The notes under the pieces: generated by a model | The model's database searches: none | Told to the model about the DNA's origin: nothing | What the model saw: only the letters and a program-made list of their open reading frames with translations | Assembly: GCA_002482535.1 (NCBI GenBank) | Contig: DLGE01000001.1 | Location: forward strand, 1 to 64,000 | Length of the DNA stretch: 64,000 bases | Direction of reading: 5' to 3' | From: Peptococcaceae bacterium UBA7702 | Lineage (GTDB): Bacteria; Bacillota; Dehalobacteriia; UBA7702 | Shown: positions 23,597-30,777 of the stretch, one piece after another | How the letters are laid out: each line of letters starts with the position of its first letter | How positions within the stretch are numbered: position 1 is the stretch's first letter | Program-made: the position numbers and the translations under genes

Positions 23597-23938
23597 ATGA
23601 AAATCAATGGTTTGGGCTTTTTATCACTTTTCGCCCTTTTGGGTTTTTTGGCCTTTGTTGCCGGTAACAATGCGTTATTTGGTTTCTTCGGTTTTGCCTA
23701 CTATGTCCGTTATTTTTTTGTAACCCCCGATGAGCTTTTCATGAAAAACTTGCAATCGGCGGCGACCATCGGTTTCTTTAGCGGCGTGACTGCCACCGGC
23801 GTGGGTGCCCTTATGCGGGTGTTGTTACCGGGGCTGTTATCTGCCACCGCGGTTTTTGCCGGCTGTTTCGTCTTGTCTTTCTGCTGCTTTACTTTCGCGC
23901 TTACGGGTTTTGAATTAAGAGAAGCAAGAGGGTGTTGA
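23597..23938 (+). CDS. DUF3796-type small membrane protein
   Basis: 113 residues with about four hydrophobic segments (5-25, 27-47, 57-82, 86-105) and the FGFFGFAYYVRYF stretch typical of DUF3796 proteins. These small integral membrane proteins usually sit next to a small HTH regulator, as here. The function is unknown. The ribosome binding site is AAAGGAGAG. Its stop lies 2 nt before the regulator ATG. Control is probably through the palindrome at 23526. Confidence 0.75.
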   Translation: MKINGLGFLSLFALLGFLAFVAGNNALFGFFGFAYYVRYFFVTPDELFMKNLQSAATIGFFSGVTATGVGALMRVLLPGLLSATAVFAGCFVLSFCCFTFALTGFELREARGC

Positions 23939-23940
23939 CG

Positions 23941-24153
23941 ATGGTGTTCACGACAAAAATCCGCGCATACCGCAGTCAATGCGGCATGACCCAGGGTGAT
24001 CTGGCGGCTCGTGTCGGTGTCCGCCGGGAGACCATTGTCAACCTGGAAAACGGACGTTACAATCCTTCTTTAAAATTAGCGATGGACATTGCCGCGGTGT
24101 TTTCCTGTACCGTGGAAGATCTATTCGCTTTTGCCGGGGAGGAGCATAAGTAA
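23941..24153 (+). CDS. small Cro/CI-type HTH regulator
   Basis: 70 residues, essentially one HTH_3 domain (about 5-60): QGDLAARVGVRRETIVNLE is the helix-turn-helix, followed by the NPSLKLAMDIA stretch of the YgzD/YozG-like group. It is translated right after the membrane protein gene. Its likely operator is the 19-bp palindrome over the promoter 400 nt upstream, giving autorepression; this is inferred. An ATG at 23941 is chosen over an upstream GTG that overlaps the previous stop. Confidence 0.85.
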   Translation: MVFTTKIRAYRSQCGMTQGDLAARVGVRRETIVNLENGRYNPSLKLAMDIAAVFSCTVEDLFAFAGEEHK

Positions 24154-24260
24154 CGTTTTTTGTGGTTCTGCTTCAACGCAACTGTTTGTATATGGAGATA
24201 GACGGAAGGGAAATTCTGTGCTATCATCAAAAAAACAGCGGAAATTGAGGAGACCATAAC

Positions 24261-24947
24261 ATGAGAAAACGAAAAACAAAGCGCGTCTCCAAAAAAGCGT
24301 TTCTTTTCATCTGCATCAGCATCGCCGTTCTTTTCCTGGCAATCGGTGTTTACCTGGCGAATTACTGGAATCTATGGCCCGAAAAATCATATACCGCCGC
24401 GGATTTCGGCATTGAAACCGTCAAGAGTGAGAGGGACGAAAACAACAACGGCGTTGACGATTATACTGATATTCTCTTAGGGGCCAAAGCTTACGTCGCC
24501 ACGGACCCCAAATATCAAAGTGACTACTATATCGGCGGTTATCCTCCCACCGGAGAGGGCGTCTGTACCGACATGATTTGGGCAGCCCTGAAAAACGCCG
24601 GCTATAATCTAAAGGATCGTGTCGACGCCGATATCGCGGCGCACCCTGAGGCCTATCCCGATATAGAGGAGCCGGACCCCAATATTGATTTTCGCCGCGT
24701 CAAAAACCTCGCCGTGTTTTTTCAACGAAATGCCGCCTCCCTCACCACCGATGTAGAAGAAATTGCTCAATGGCAGCCCGGAGATATCGTGGTCTATACG
24801 AAGCATATCGCGATCATCTCTGATTTGCGCAGCGAGGACGGCGTGCCCTATATTCTTCACCACGCGGGACAGCCGATTTTGGAGGAGGATGCTTTAACCC
24901 GTTACAAGATCGTGGGGCATTACCGTTGGAGCGGCAATTTTGATTGA
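24261..24947 (+). CDS. DUF1287 family protein, membrane-anchored, NlpC/P60-like
   Basis: 228 residues. A basic N-terminus and one signal-anchor segment (about 14-34) put the rest outside the membrane. The soluble domain has GVCTDMIWAAL (Cys about 98) and later HIAIISD (His about 178), matching the Cys-His arrangement of DUF1287, a papain-like NlpC/P60 relative of unknown substrate. A wall peptidase or amidase role is possible. The ribosome binding site is TGAGGAGA. It is followed by a strong terminator. Confidence 0.82.
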   Translation: MRKRKTKRVSKKAFLFICISIAVLFLAIGVYLANYWNLWPEKSYTAADFGIETVKSERDENNNGVDDYTDILLGAKAYVATDPKYQSDYYIGGYPPTGEGVCTDMIWAALKNAGYNLKDRVDADIAAHPEAYPDIEEPDPNIDFRRVKNLAVFFQRNAASLTTDVEEIAQWQPGDIVVYTKHIAIISDLRSEDGVPYILHHAGQPILEEDALTRYKIVGHYRWSGNFD

Positions 24948-24987
24948 TGGCCGCTTACGATATGGCTGAGAGATTTTACTTTATTAT

Positions 24988-25027
24988 AAAAACGAAGAGA
25001 CGGTATGGCTTTACCGTCTCTTCGTTT
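24988..25027. terminator. terminator after the DUF1287 gene
   Basis: An AAAACGAAGAGACGGTA stem with its full complement around TGGCT, ending in TTTT. It can work on both strands. Confidence 0.85.
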
Positions 25028-25153
25028 TGGCTATTTGGGTGAGGGGAGGAAAGGAGTTATACGTTTTGCATCGTAGTGAAAATGTGAAACCCAAAATATG
25101 TCATTGTTTTTGTGCTTACGCATGTCCCACCCATGGTTGATTGCTTCGATTGT

Positions 25154-25567
25154 TTATTGGCCGCAGTGATGTTCTCCGCAGCTATGGTCGCCGTGACCGT
25201 GTCCGTGTCCGCATTCGCCGCTGTGACCTTCTCCGTGGTGGTCGCATTGAACGTTGGGATCGTAGGCGAGGTTTTTTGTTAATAAGGCGTTCACTGCGTC
25301 ATCGGCGCTACCGGTAACGCCGCCGTACAGCTGAATGTCGGCTTGTTCCAAGGCAACCCGGGCGCCGCCGCCAATGCCGCCGCAGATCAGAACGTCAACG
25401 TTCATCTCCCGGAGCAAATCGGCCAATGCGCCGTGGCCGCTGCCGTTGGTATCGACGACCTTCGCGTCTTTGACTGCGCTGTTCTCCACATCGTAAACCT
25501 TAAAATATTCCGTATGGCCGAAATGTTGGAATACGCGGCCGTTTTCATAAGTGACAGCAATTTTCAT
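25154..25567 (-). CDS. NifX/NifB-type dinitrogenase cofactor-family protein with His-rich tail
   Basis: 137 residues. Residues 1-105 form the small RNase-H-like fold of the NifX/NafY/MTH1175 family that carries iron-molybdenum or other metal clusters. The last 30 residues are a metal-binding tail with about ten His and four Cys (GHGHGHGD, CGEHHCG). No nif genes are present, so a general Fe-S or metal-handling role is more likely than nitrogen fixation. The ribosome binding site is AGGAGGA. It is cotranscribed with and 11 nt downstream of the DUF134 regulator. Confidence 0.85.
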   Translation of the reverse strand: MKIAVTYENGRVFQHFGHTEYFKVYDVENSAVKDAKVVDTNGSGHGALADLLREMNVDVLICGGIGGGARVALEQADIQLYGGVTGSADDAVNALLTKNLAYDPNVQCDHHGEGHSGECGHGHGHGDHSCGEHHCGQ

Positions 25568-25578
25568 TACATATCCTC

Positions 25579-25977
25579 CTAATTTTGTGTTTTTTCCCCG
25601 TTGCGGGATTGGTCTGTTTCTGCTTTTGGCTGATTATGGCAACGCCGCTGACAGCAGTATTTGCAGTGGCAGCCTTCTTCGTTGCCATCGCAAAGGACGT
25701 ATTCGCCGCCTTTGATGAGCAGCTCTTTCCCGCTGATGAGACACTCCGCCAGTTTATGGCGGGCGCTGTTATAAATCGACTGTGCCGTGGTGCGGGCCAC
25801 ATTCATCCGCTGAGCGCATTCTTCCTGAGTCAGTTCTTCCAAATCGATCAAGCGAATGGTTTCAAACTCGTCTAAGGTCATATGGACTGCCTGCCGGTCT
25901 TTGCCGCCCTCCATGGGGCCGAAACGGTCGCAGTCGGGCATTGCGCAAATGCGCCGCCTTTTACATGGCCGTGGCAT
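25579..25977 (-). CDS. DUF134 family HTH protein
   Basis: 132 residues from the ATG at 25977 (AAAGGAGG upstream). It opens with MPRPCKRRRICAMPDCDRFGP, typical of DUF134. A sigma-70 region 4-like HTH follows (LTQEECAQRMNVARTTAQSI, about 48-67), then a Cys cluster (CDGNEEGCHCKYCCQRRC). The Cys pattern suggests a metal or Fe-S cluster sensor. It leads an operon with the NifX-type gene, the usual pairing of these families. Palindromic GGCATATGCC sites at its promoter are candidate autoregulatory operators. Confidence 0.85.
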   Translation of the reverse strand: MPRPCKRRRICAMPDCDRFGPMEGGKDRQAVHMTLDEFETIRLIDLEELTQEECAQRMNVARTTAQSIYNSARHKLAECLISGKELLIKGGEYVLCDGNEEGCHCKYCCQRRCHNQPKAETDQSRNGEKTQN

Positions 25978-25995
25978 AATGGCACCTCCTTTATC

Positions 25996-26047
25996 GGCAT
26001 ATGCCATTTACAAGTTTTATGATATCACTGTTTTCGGCATATGTCAA
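25996..26047 (-). promoter_or_regulatory. promoter and paired operators of the DUF134-NifX operon
   Basis: On the minus strand: TTGACA (26042-26047), 17 nt, TATCAT (26019-26024). GGCATATGTC (26036-26045) overlaps the -35 and the perfect palindrome GGCATATGCC (25996-26005) lies just past the start point, 40 bp apart. Confidence 0.7.
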
Positions 26048-26074
26048 CTATAAATATAAAATTTATTTTATTTT

Positions 26075-26101
26075 AAAACCGGCGTTCCCGCCGGTTTTTT
26101 T
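26075..26101. terminator. terminator
   Basis: An AAAACCGGCG..CGCCGGTTTTTTT hairpin with T-rich flanks on both strands, 30 nt beyond the end of the ABC permease gene at 26132. Confidence 0.8.
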
Positions 26102-26131
26102 AATAGCTGGATAGAATACGTTCTGTGGGTT

Positions 26132-26950
26132 TTATACGTTGAAATCACGGTGGCGGTAGCGCACAAGGCCCACGCCGATGAAAATGAGGGAAAGGGTGCA
26201 ATAGACACCTAAAGTGATCCTGATGTCGTTTGTTAACGACAGCGCGTTGGTGGGGCTGAATTCTTCGAAGGGACTGAGCCGTTGGAGCCAGGCGGCGTTT
26301 TCATTGAGCAGGGTGCCGAGATAGCCTAAGAGATAGGAGGCGATCACCACCATGCTGCCTGTGGCCGGGGTGCCCCATTGATTGGAGACGCCGGCGATCA
26401 TCAAACCAACGCTCATGAAGAAGAAAACCGTGAGGCTGGTGATCGTGAGAATCTGGAGGAGGTCGCCGGGAACAAAGGTGGGGCCGCCGTTGATCATACC
26501 GCAGCCGAAGGTGGCCAATGCTACGCCGGCGATGATCAGTAAGTTGGCGATGATGGCGGTGAGCAGCTTTGCGAGGTAAATTTCGCTTCTGCTCACGGTT
26601 AAAGAATAGAGGAATTCAATGGTTTTGGTCTTTTCTTCCTTGCTGAGGAGACCGGCGCTGAAGGTGACGGCAAAGACGCTGATGGCGATTAACACGAGGA
26701 CGTAAACCATGCCAAAGTAGCCGACGTAATCGCTCATCACGGATAAATCTTCCATGCCGAATAATTCCATGACGCCAGGGGGCATGGCTTCCATTTTAAA
26801 CTGGGCCATGTCCTTCACGGAAGGAAACAGGATCATGTATAGAAACATGGTGGCGAAAATGGCGATGAACCAGCCGGTGATCAGTTTGCGGTTGGTTTTG
26901 AGATCAAAGGCCGTAAGACGCAGGGCGTTTTTGAGTGTCGTATTACGCAT
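26132..26950 (-). CDS. ABC-2 type transporter permease
   Basis: 272 residues with six membrane segments, of the ABC-2 permease type (about 20-40, 85-108, 130-155, 165-190, 200-225, 245-265). The start at 26950 has AGGTGA upstream and overlaps the ATPase gene by 8 nt. The EEKTKTIEFLYSLTVSRSEI stretch is a coupling region typical of this family. With the ATPase it forms an exporter of unknown substrate. Rightward from 27986 lies a redox-type HTH regulator that may control it. Confidence 0.88.
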   Translation of the reverse strand: MRNTTLKNALRLTAFDLKTNRKLITGWFIAIFATMFLYMILFPSVKDMAQFKMEAMPPGVMELFGMEDLSVMSDYVGYFGMVYVLVLIAISVFAVTFSAGLLSKEEKTKTIEFLYSLTVSRSEIYLAKLLTAIIANLLIIAGVALATFGCGMINGGPTFVPGDLLQILTITSLTVFFFMSVGLMIAGVSNQWGTPATGSMVVIASYLLGYLGTLLNENAAWLQRLSPFEEFSPTNALSLTNDIRITLGVYCTLSLIFIGVGLVRYRHRDFNV

Positions 26951-27779
26951 CGTTTTCACCTGCCTTATAGTATTTGATGAACTCGTCTTCAATGGTTTCC
27001 GCTTTGATTTCCACGCTTTCCAGATCGAGGGCGGCCAATCGGGCCATTAAATCGTTGATTTCGCCATCAAAAACAAAGCGTTCTGTGTTCTGATCCTTGG
27101 TGGTATAGGTGACGATCTGCCGCCGCTTTAATTTTACTTCGCTCATGTCGAGGATATCGACAATTTTACCGTCTTTGATGATGACGGTTTGATCGCAGTA
27201 TTTTTCGATTTCGCTCAGATTATGGCTGGAAAGAAAGACCGTGTTTCCTTTCTCTTTTTCTTTGCGTATCAAATCGAAAAAACGCTCCTGCATCAAGGGG
27301 TCGAGGCCGCTGGTGGGTTCGTCCATTACGATGATCTCTCCCCGCTTCAAAAAGGCCTGAATGATCGAGACTTTTTTGCGGTTGCCGAGGCTCAAGGCAG
27401 CGATACGTTTGTTCAGATCCAATTCAAAATAGGCGGCGAGTTCCTCCACTTCCTTCATTTCCGCCGGAGAAAAGGAGAGGCACAGCTGAAACAGTTCCGT
27501 ACAGGTAACGTTACCGTAAAACATGGCGTCACCGGGCATATAGCTCAAAAAACGTTTGATCTTTTTGGCGTCCTTTACGGCATCGAGGCCGCCGATGGTG
27601 ATGGTGCCCTTCGTCGGCGTCAGCACGTTGACCATCGAGCGGATGGTGGTGCTTTTGCCGGCGCCGTTCTTGCCGACAAAACCGACGATTTGACCTTTTT
27701 CCACCGTGAGATTCATGTTTTCTACGGCGGTGAACTTCCCATAGTTTTTCGAAAATTGGGCGATGTTGATGATGGACAT
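26943..27779 (-). CDS. ABC transporter ATP-binding protein
   Basis: 278 residues from the ATG at 27779 (AAGGAGGG upstream). Walker A VGKNGAGKST, Walker B EIIVMDEPTSGLDP and switch His LSSHN are complete. The signature is degenerate (LSLGNRKKV instead of LSGGQ), as in the YhcH/EcsA-like ABC-2 exporters. A longer open frame reaches 27920, but the extra 47 residues look non-coding and lie over the divergent promoter. The permease gene overlaps its stop. Confidence 0.9.
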   Translation of the reverse strand: MSIINIAQFSKNYGKFTAVENMNLTVEKGQIVGFVGKNGAGKSTTIRSMVNVLTPTKGTITIGGLDAVKDAKKIKRFLSYMPGDAMFYGNVTCTELFQLCLSFSPAEMKEVEELAAYFELDLNKRIAALSLGNRKKVSIIQAFLKRGEIIVMDEPTSGLDPLMQERFFDLIRKEKEKGNTVFLSSHNLSEIEKYCDQTVIIKDGKIVDILDMSEVKLKRRQIVTYTTKDQNTERFVFDGEINDLMARLAALDLESVEIKAETIEDEFIKYYKAGENDA

Positions 27780-27926
27780 AGTTCCCTCCTTGTAAGGTGA
27801 GGATTGATTGCTTGCCAATGTTCCGGCGCGTTTCACGGAAACCGCCAAAGCGGCTTCCTGTAGCAAGGGTTGGAGCTTCGATCTTGCCTCGTTGTGTCGG
27901 GACAGCCCTACTCTACGCAACGTAGG

Positions 27927-27955
27927 TTGTTTTGCTTTCGCGGCAGTGGTATGAT
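27927..27955 (+). promoter_or_regulatory. promoter of the HTH/superoxide-reductase-like gene
   Basis: TTGTTT (27927-27932), 17 nt, TATGAT (27950-27955). A small palindrome, CTACG CAA CGTAG, lies just upstream (about 27912-27924). Confidence 0.65.
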
Positions 27956-27985
27956 GGGATCAGAAATCAAGAAAGGACTGTTACA

Positions 27986-28573
27986 ATGATTCATTACGTA
28001 ACCGGCGGCACCATCAGGGCGCTGCGGGAAAAAAAAGGATATACGCAAAAACAGTTAGGGGATCAGCTCTTGGTCAGCGACAAAACCGTCTCCAAATGGG
28101 AAACAGGGAAAGGGCTTCCTGATATCAGCCTCATCGAACCCCTCTCTCTGGCCCTTGGTGTTTCCGTGGCGGAGCTGCTCTCCGGCGAATATGTTGTTAA
28201 CCGCAACCGCTGCGGCAATCTGCGCAAGAGCTCCCTTTATGTTTGCCCCCTTTGTGGCAATGTGATCCACGCTTTGGGCAATGCCGCCATTTGTTGCTGC
28301 GGCATTTCTTTGCCGGCGCTCACCGGGGAAGAGGCCGCGGAAGACCACGATTTCAGCGTGGAGCAGATTGAATACGATTACTACGTCACCGTGGCCCATC
28401 CGATGACCCGGGACCACTACATTTCCTTCTTCGCCTACATTACCGCCAATCGGATGCAGATGGTAAAACTCTATCCGGAGCAAAACGCCGAAGCCCGTTT
28501 TCCCATCACGGGCCGGGGCGGGGTGCTTTATGCCTACTGCAATCAGCATGGCCTGTTTTCCAAAAAGATTTAA
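27986..28573 (+). CDS. HTH regulator fused to a superoxide reductase-like iron domain
   Basis: 195 residues. An XRE-type HTH (about 8-65: YTQKQLGDQLLVSDKTVSKW) is joined through a Cys-rich segment (CPLC at 87-90, CCC at 103-105) to a desulfoferrodoxin/neelaredoxin-like domain (125-192). The latter keeps His138 and His144 in HPMTRDHYI and Cys185 and His188 in CNQHGL, which match four of the five Fe ligands of superoxide reductase. It may sense superoxide or redox through bound iron; this is inferred. AAAGGA precedes the ATG at 27986. It is divergent from an ABC exporter, its likely target. Confidence 0.85.
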   Translation: MIHYVTGGTIRALREKKGYTQKQLGDQLLVSDKTVSKWETGKGLPDISLIEPLSLALGVSVAELLSGEYVVNRNRCGNLRKSSLYVCPLCGNVIHALGNAAICCCGISLPALTGEEAAEDHDFSVEQIEYDYYVTVAHPMTRDHYISFFAYITANRMQMVKLYPEQNAEARFPITGRGGVLYAYCNQHGLFSKKI

Positions 28574-28601
28574 AAGCCGTTGATGGCGCTATATGATGTG
28601 C

Positions 28602-29255
28602 TTATGACCCAAAGACAGTACCCTTATCCCAAAGGACGGTCTGGTAAAGCTCGTCGGTTTCCGCGGTGATGAACTCCAAGGCTTTATCGGGAAGGGGGAT
28701 CTCCCCGGCGCGGTTCGTGGAAAAATTAAGGAGAAAAAGCCGGTTGCCGCAGTCTAAAAAGACGGTGTCAAATTGGCTTTCCCGGCGGCTTTGCTCCTGC
28801 GCCATTTTTTCCATTAGCCCCTGGATTTCTTCTCCTGTGGGTTCGGCGTGGGTATAGAGGTAGAGGGCGCAAAAACCGCAGGGGTGATAGTGGGAATTGA
28901 GCTTATCGAGTTTTCGGGAAAAGCGGGTCAGTATTTTTTCCTGATAGCCGAAGGGATCGTTTTCATCGTTGAGCAGCGCCCAAAGGCGACCGTTGTAGAA
29001 ATAGAGGCGGTCGCCGTATTTTTGAAAAGCAACTTCTGGGATTTCTTCTCTGGGCCGCCCCAAAAAGTGTTCGATGAAGTGCTCGGCCTGTCCGTCGTAG
29101 GGCAGCAGCGCCTGACTGACTTCGATCCCTGTTTGCTCTTGCTTATTGAGCCAGTCAGGGCTCTCCCACTTGATGTAACCCGGTTTGTAGTCCTCCCAGA
29201 AATATTTTAAAACCACAATGGCGTATATTTCATTGTATAGTTTTTCGTATGCCAT
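28602..29255 (-). CDS. hypothetical protein, cytoplasmic
   Basis: 217 residues, not recognised. Acidic and aromatic-rich (many Tyr, Phe and Trp), with no signal peptide, membrane segment or obvious catalytic motif. A CGFCALYLY stretch near 127-135 and Cys171 are the only Cys-containing features. The ribosome binding site GGAGGAA is 4 nt before the ATG, and composition is like its neighbours, so it is a genuine gene. It is convergent with the HTH/superoxide-reductase-like gene. Confidence 0.75.
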   Translation of the reverse strand: MAYEKLYNEIYAIVVLKYFWEDYKPGYIKWESPDWLNKQEQTGIEVSQALLPYDGQAEHFIEHFLGRPREEIPEVAFQKYGDRLYFYNGRLWALLNDENDPFGYQEKILTRFSRKLDKLNSHYHPCGFCALYLYTHAEPTGEEIQGLMEKMAQEQSRRESQFDTVFLDCGNRLFLLNFSTNRAGEIPLPDKALEFITAETDELYQTVLWDKGTVFGS

Positions 29256-29366
29256 TGATTCCTCCGCAAAACAAATATGATCATTCTTATCATATCACCC
29301 TTTCACTGTTTTTGAAAGGATTTTCGTTGCTTTCGGTTTTTTGGCGGATTGCTGCCATGATTTCCT

Positions 29367-29394
29367 TTGAACGGCGTTTCCTTTGTGCTATAAT
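29367..29394 (+). promoter_or_regulatory. promoter of the DMT transporter gene
   Basis: TTGAAC (29367-29372), 16 nt, TATAAT (29389-29394). The leader of about 85 nt holds two hairpins: TTTTCCGCGCT with AGCGTGGGAAAA, then TGATCA repeated around a T-rich loop. Confidence 0.7.
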
Positions 29395-29485
29395 AGATCA
29401 AATGATTTTTCCGCGCTGAAAGCGTGGGAAAAGAAATCTTTTCTGATCATTTTTTGATCAATCCGGCAAAGAGGAGGCAGCGGAG

Positions 29486-30418
29486 ATGGGCTCGTTTGAC
29501 ACGGAAAAAAAAGCGATGGCAGCGGCCTTCTTCGCCAGTTTCGTCTTTGGCCTGAGTTTTGTTTTTTCAAAGGTGGCTCTGCAGTTCACCGCTCCCTTGG
29601 TTTTATTGGCCTTTCGTTTTGTGACGGCTTTTCTCCTTCTGCATTTACTGCTTCTCACGGGAAAAGTAAAGCTTTCTTTGCGGGGGAAAAAGCTGCTTCC
29701 CTTGATCCTCCTCGGGTTTTTACAGCCGGTGTTGTATTTCGTCTTTGAAAACTACGGCATCCTTCTGACCTCCGCTACCTTTTCCGCAGTGATGATTGCC
29801 TTGATTCCCATTGCCACCCTCTTTGGCGGTATCCTCTTTTTGCGGGAAATCCCCACTCTTTTCCAGGTAATTTTCTCCGTACTCTCTGTGGCGGGGGTGA
29901 CGCTTATGGCGTTGCTGCAACGGGGTGGCGGCACGGTGACCGCCCTCGGCGTGTTATTGCTTCTCGGCGCGGTGCTGGTGCAATCGGGCTATACCGCTTT
30001 GACCAGAAAGCTTTCGCTGACCTATTCTGTTTTTGAGCGGACTTATCTGATGTTTCTCACCGGCTGCGCTATTTTCGTGCCTGCGGCGGTGATCTCCTGC
30101 GGCTTTGATTTCCCGTTGCTCCTCTCCTATTTGCGCCATCCCGAAGTTTGGTCTGCCACCGTCTTTCTGGGCGCTTTCTGCTCCTTCGGCGCTTTTTTAG
30201 CCTTGAATTACGCCAATTCCCATCTGCCGGTGGCGCGGACGACGGCTTTTGCCAATATTTCCACCTTGGTTTCAGTTTTTGCCGGGGTGATCTTACTGAA
30301 GGAGTCCTTTACGTTCTGGACGTTAACGGCGTCGCTGATGATCGTCGCCGGCGTTTGGGGCGTGCAGAAATTCAAGAGGAAAGAGGAAAAGGAAGAAAGT
30401 GGTTATCCTGAAGCATGA
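29486..30418 (+). CDS. EamA/DMT superfamily transporter
   Basis: 310 residues with ten predicted membrane segments in two EamA repeats (about 10-145 and 155-295), as in RhaT/YdcZ-type metabolite exporters. The first repeat has the FSKVALQFTAPLVLLAFRF signature. The substrate is unknown. The ribosome binding site is GAGGAGG, with a spacing of about 10 nt. It is monocistronic with a structured leader. The C-terminal tail is Lys/Glu-rich and cytoplasmic. Confidence 0.9.
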   Translation: MGSFDTEKKAMAAAFFASFVFGLSFVFSKVALQFTAPLVLLAFRFVTAFLLLHLLLLTGKVKLSLRGKKLLPLILLGFLQPVLYFVFENYGILLTSATFSAVMIALIPIATLFGGILFLREIPTLFQVIFSVLSVAGVTLMALLQRGGGTVTALGVLLLLGAVLVQSGYTALTRKLSLTYSVFERTYLMFLTGCAIFVPAAVISCGFDFPLLLSYLRHPEVWSATVFLGAFCSFGAFLALNYANSHLPVARTTAFANISTLVSVFAGVILLKESFTFWTLTASLMIVAGVWGVQKFKRKEEKEESGYPEA

Positions 30419-30516
30419 AAAAGGGGATTGCTTCGTCAAGGTTTCCCTTTACCCTTACGGCTTCGCCGCGTAACGGCAAACCGGGATCATAAAGGAGATA
30501 AGGGAAAAAAATTTCT

Positions 30517-30544
30517 TTGACGGCAAGGCCCTTTATGTTATAAT
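30517..30544 (+). promoter_or_regulatory. strong promoter of a short transcript
   Basis: TTGACG (30517-30522), 16 nt, TATAAT (30539-30544). It is followed after about 120 nt by a terminator, with no conventional gene between. Confidence 0.7.
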
Positions 30545-30550
30545 AAAGAT

Positions 30551-30666
30551 ATCATTTTAGCCGCAGGCCCACTTCTGTTAGGGGTATCCATGACGAGAAA
30601 TCAGTGGAATGGACGGCGGGAAGTTGGCACGGGCATGATGATGGTTCATGCCTTTTTTATTTTTTA
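30551..30666 (+). ncRNA. candidate small RNA or small-peptide transcript
   Basis: A promoter and a terminator enclose about 115 nt. The 3' end is a hairpin (GGCATGA with TTCATGCC, about 30636-30655) followed by TTTTTTATTTTTT. Internal pairing is possible: CCACT with AGTGG, CCGC with GCGG. A 25-codon frame starts at ATG 30590 behind AGGGG and ends at the TAG inside the terminator tail. It would encode a basic-then-hydrophobic peptide. I do not recognise the RNA as 6S, SRP, tmRNA, RNase P or a common riboswitch. Either a regulatory RNA or a peptide mRNA is possible. Confidence 0.5.
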
Positions 30667-30680
30667 GAATAATTTACGAA

Positions 30681-30726
30681 TTTTTAAGATTCCGCTTATT
30701 GTTTTTTAAGATTCCACTGATACAAT
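30681..30726 (+). promoter_or_regulatory. promoter with a 13-bp direct repeat, likely response-regulator site
   Basis: TTTTTAAGATTCC occurs twice, at 30681-30693 and 30703-30715, start to start 22 bp (two helical turns). The second copy overlaps the -35 (TTGTTT, 30699-30704) of a promoter whose -10 is TACAAT (30721-30726). This is the classic layout for an OmpR-type regulator, and one is encoded in the downstream cluster. Confidence 0.75.
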
Positions 30727-30777
30727 CAGTATTGTCAAGGGCTGCCTTTGATTAAAATTTATAAGGGGGACAAAAGT

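Noticed and set aside
27780..27920. 47 extra N-terminal residues for the ABC ATPase at 26943
   Set aside because: The sequence lies over the divergent promoter region and the internal ATG at 27779 has a perfect binding site.
30419..30516. A ribosome binding site-like AAAGGAGATAAGGG near 30491
   Set aside because: No start codon follows at a usable distance.
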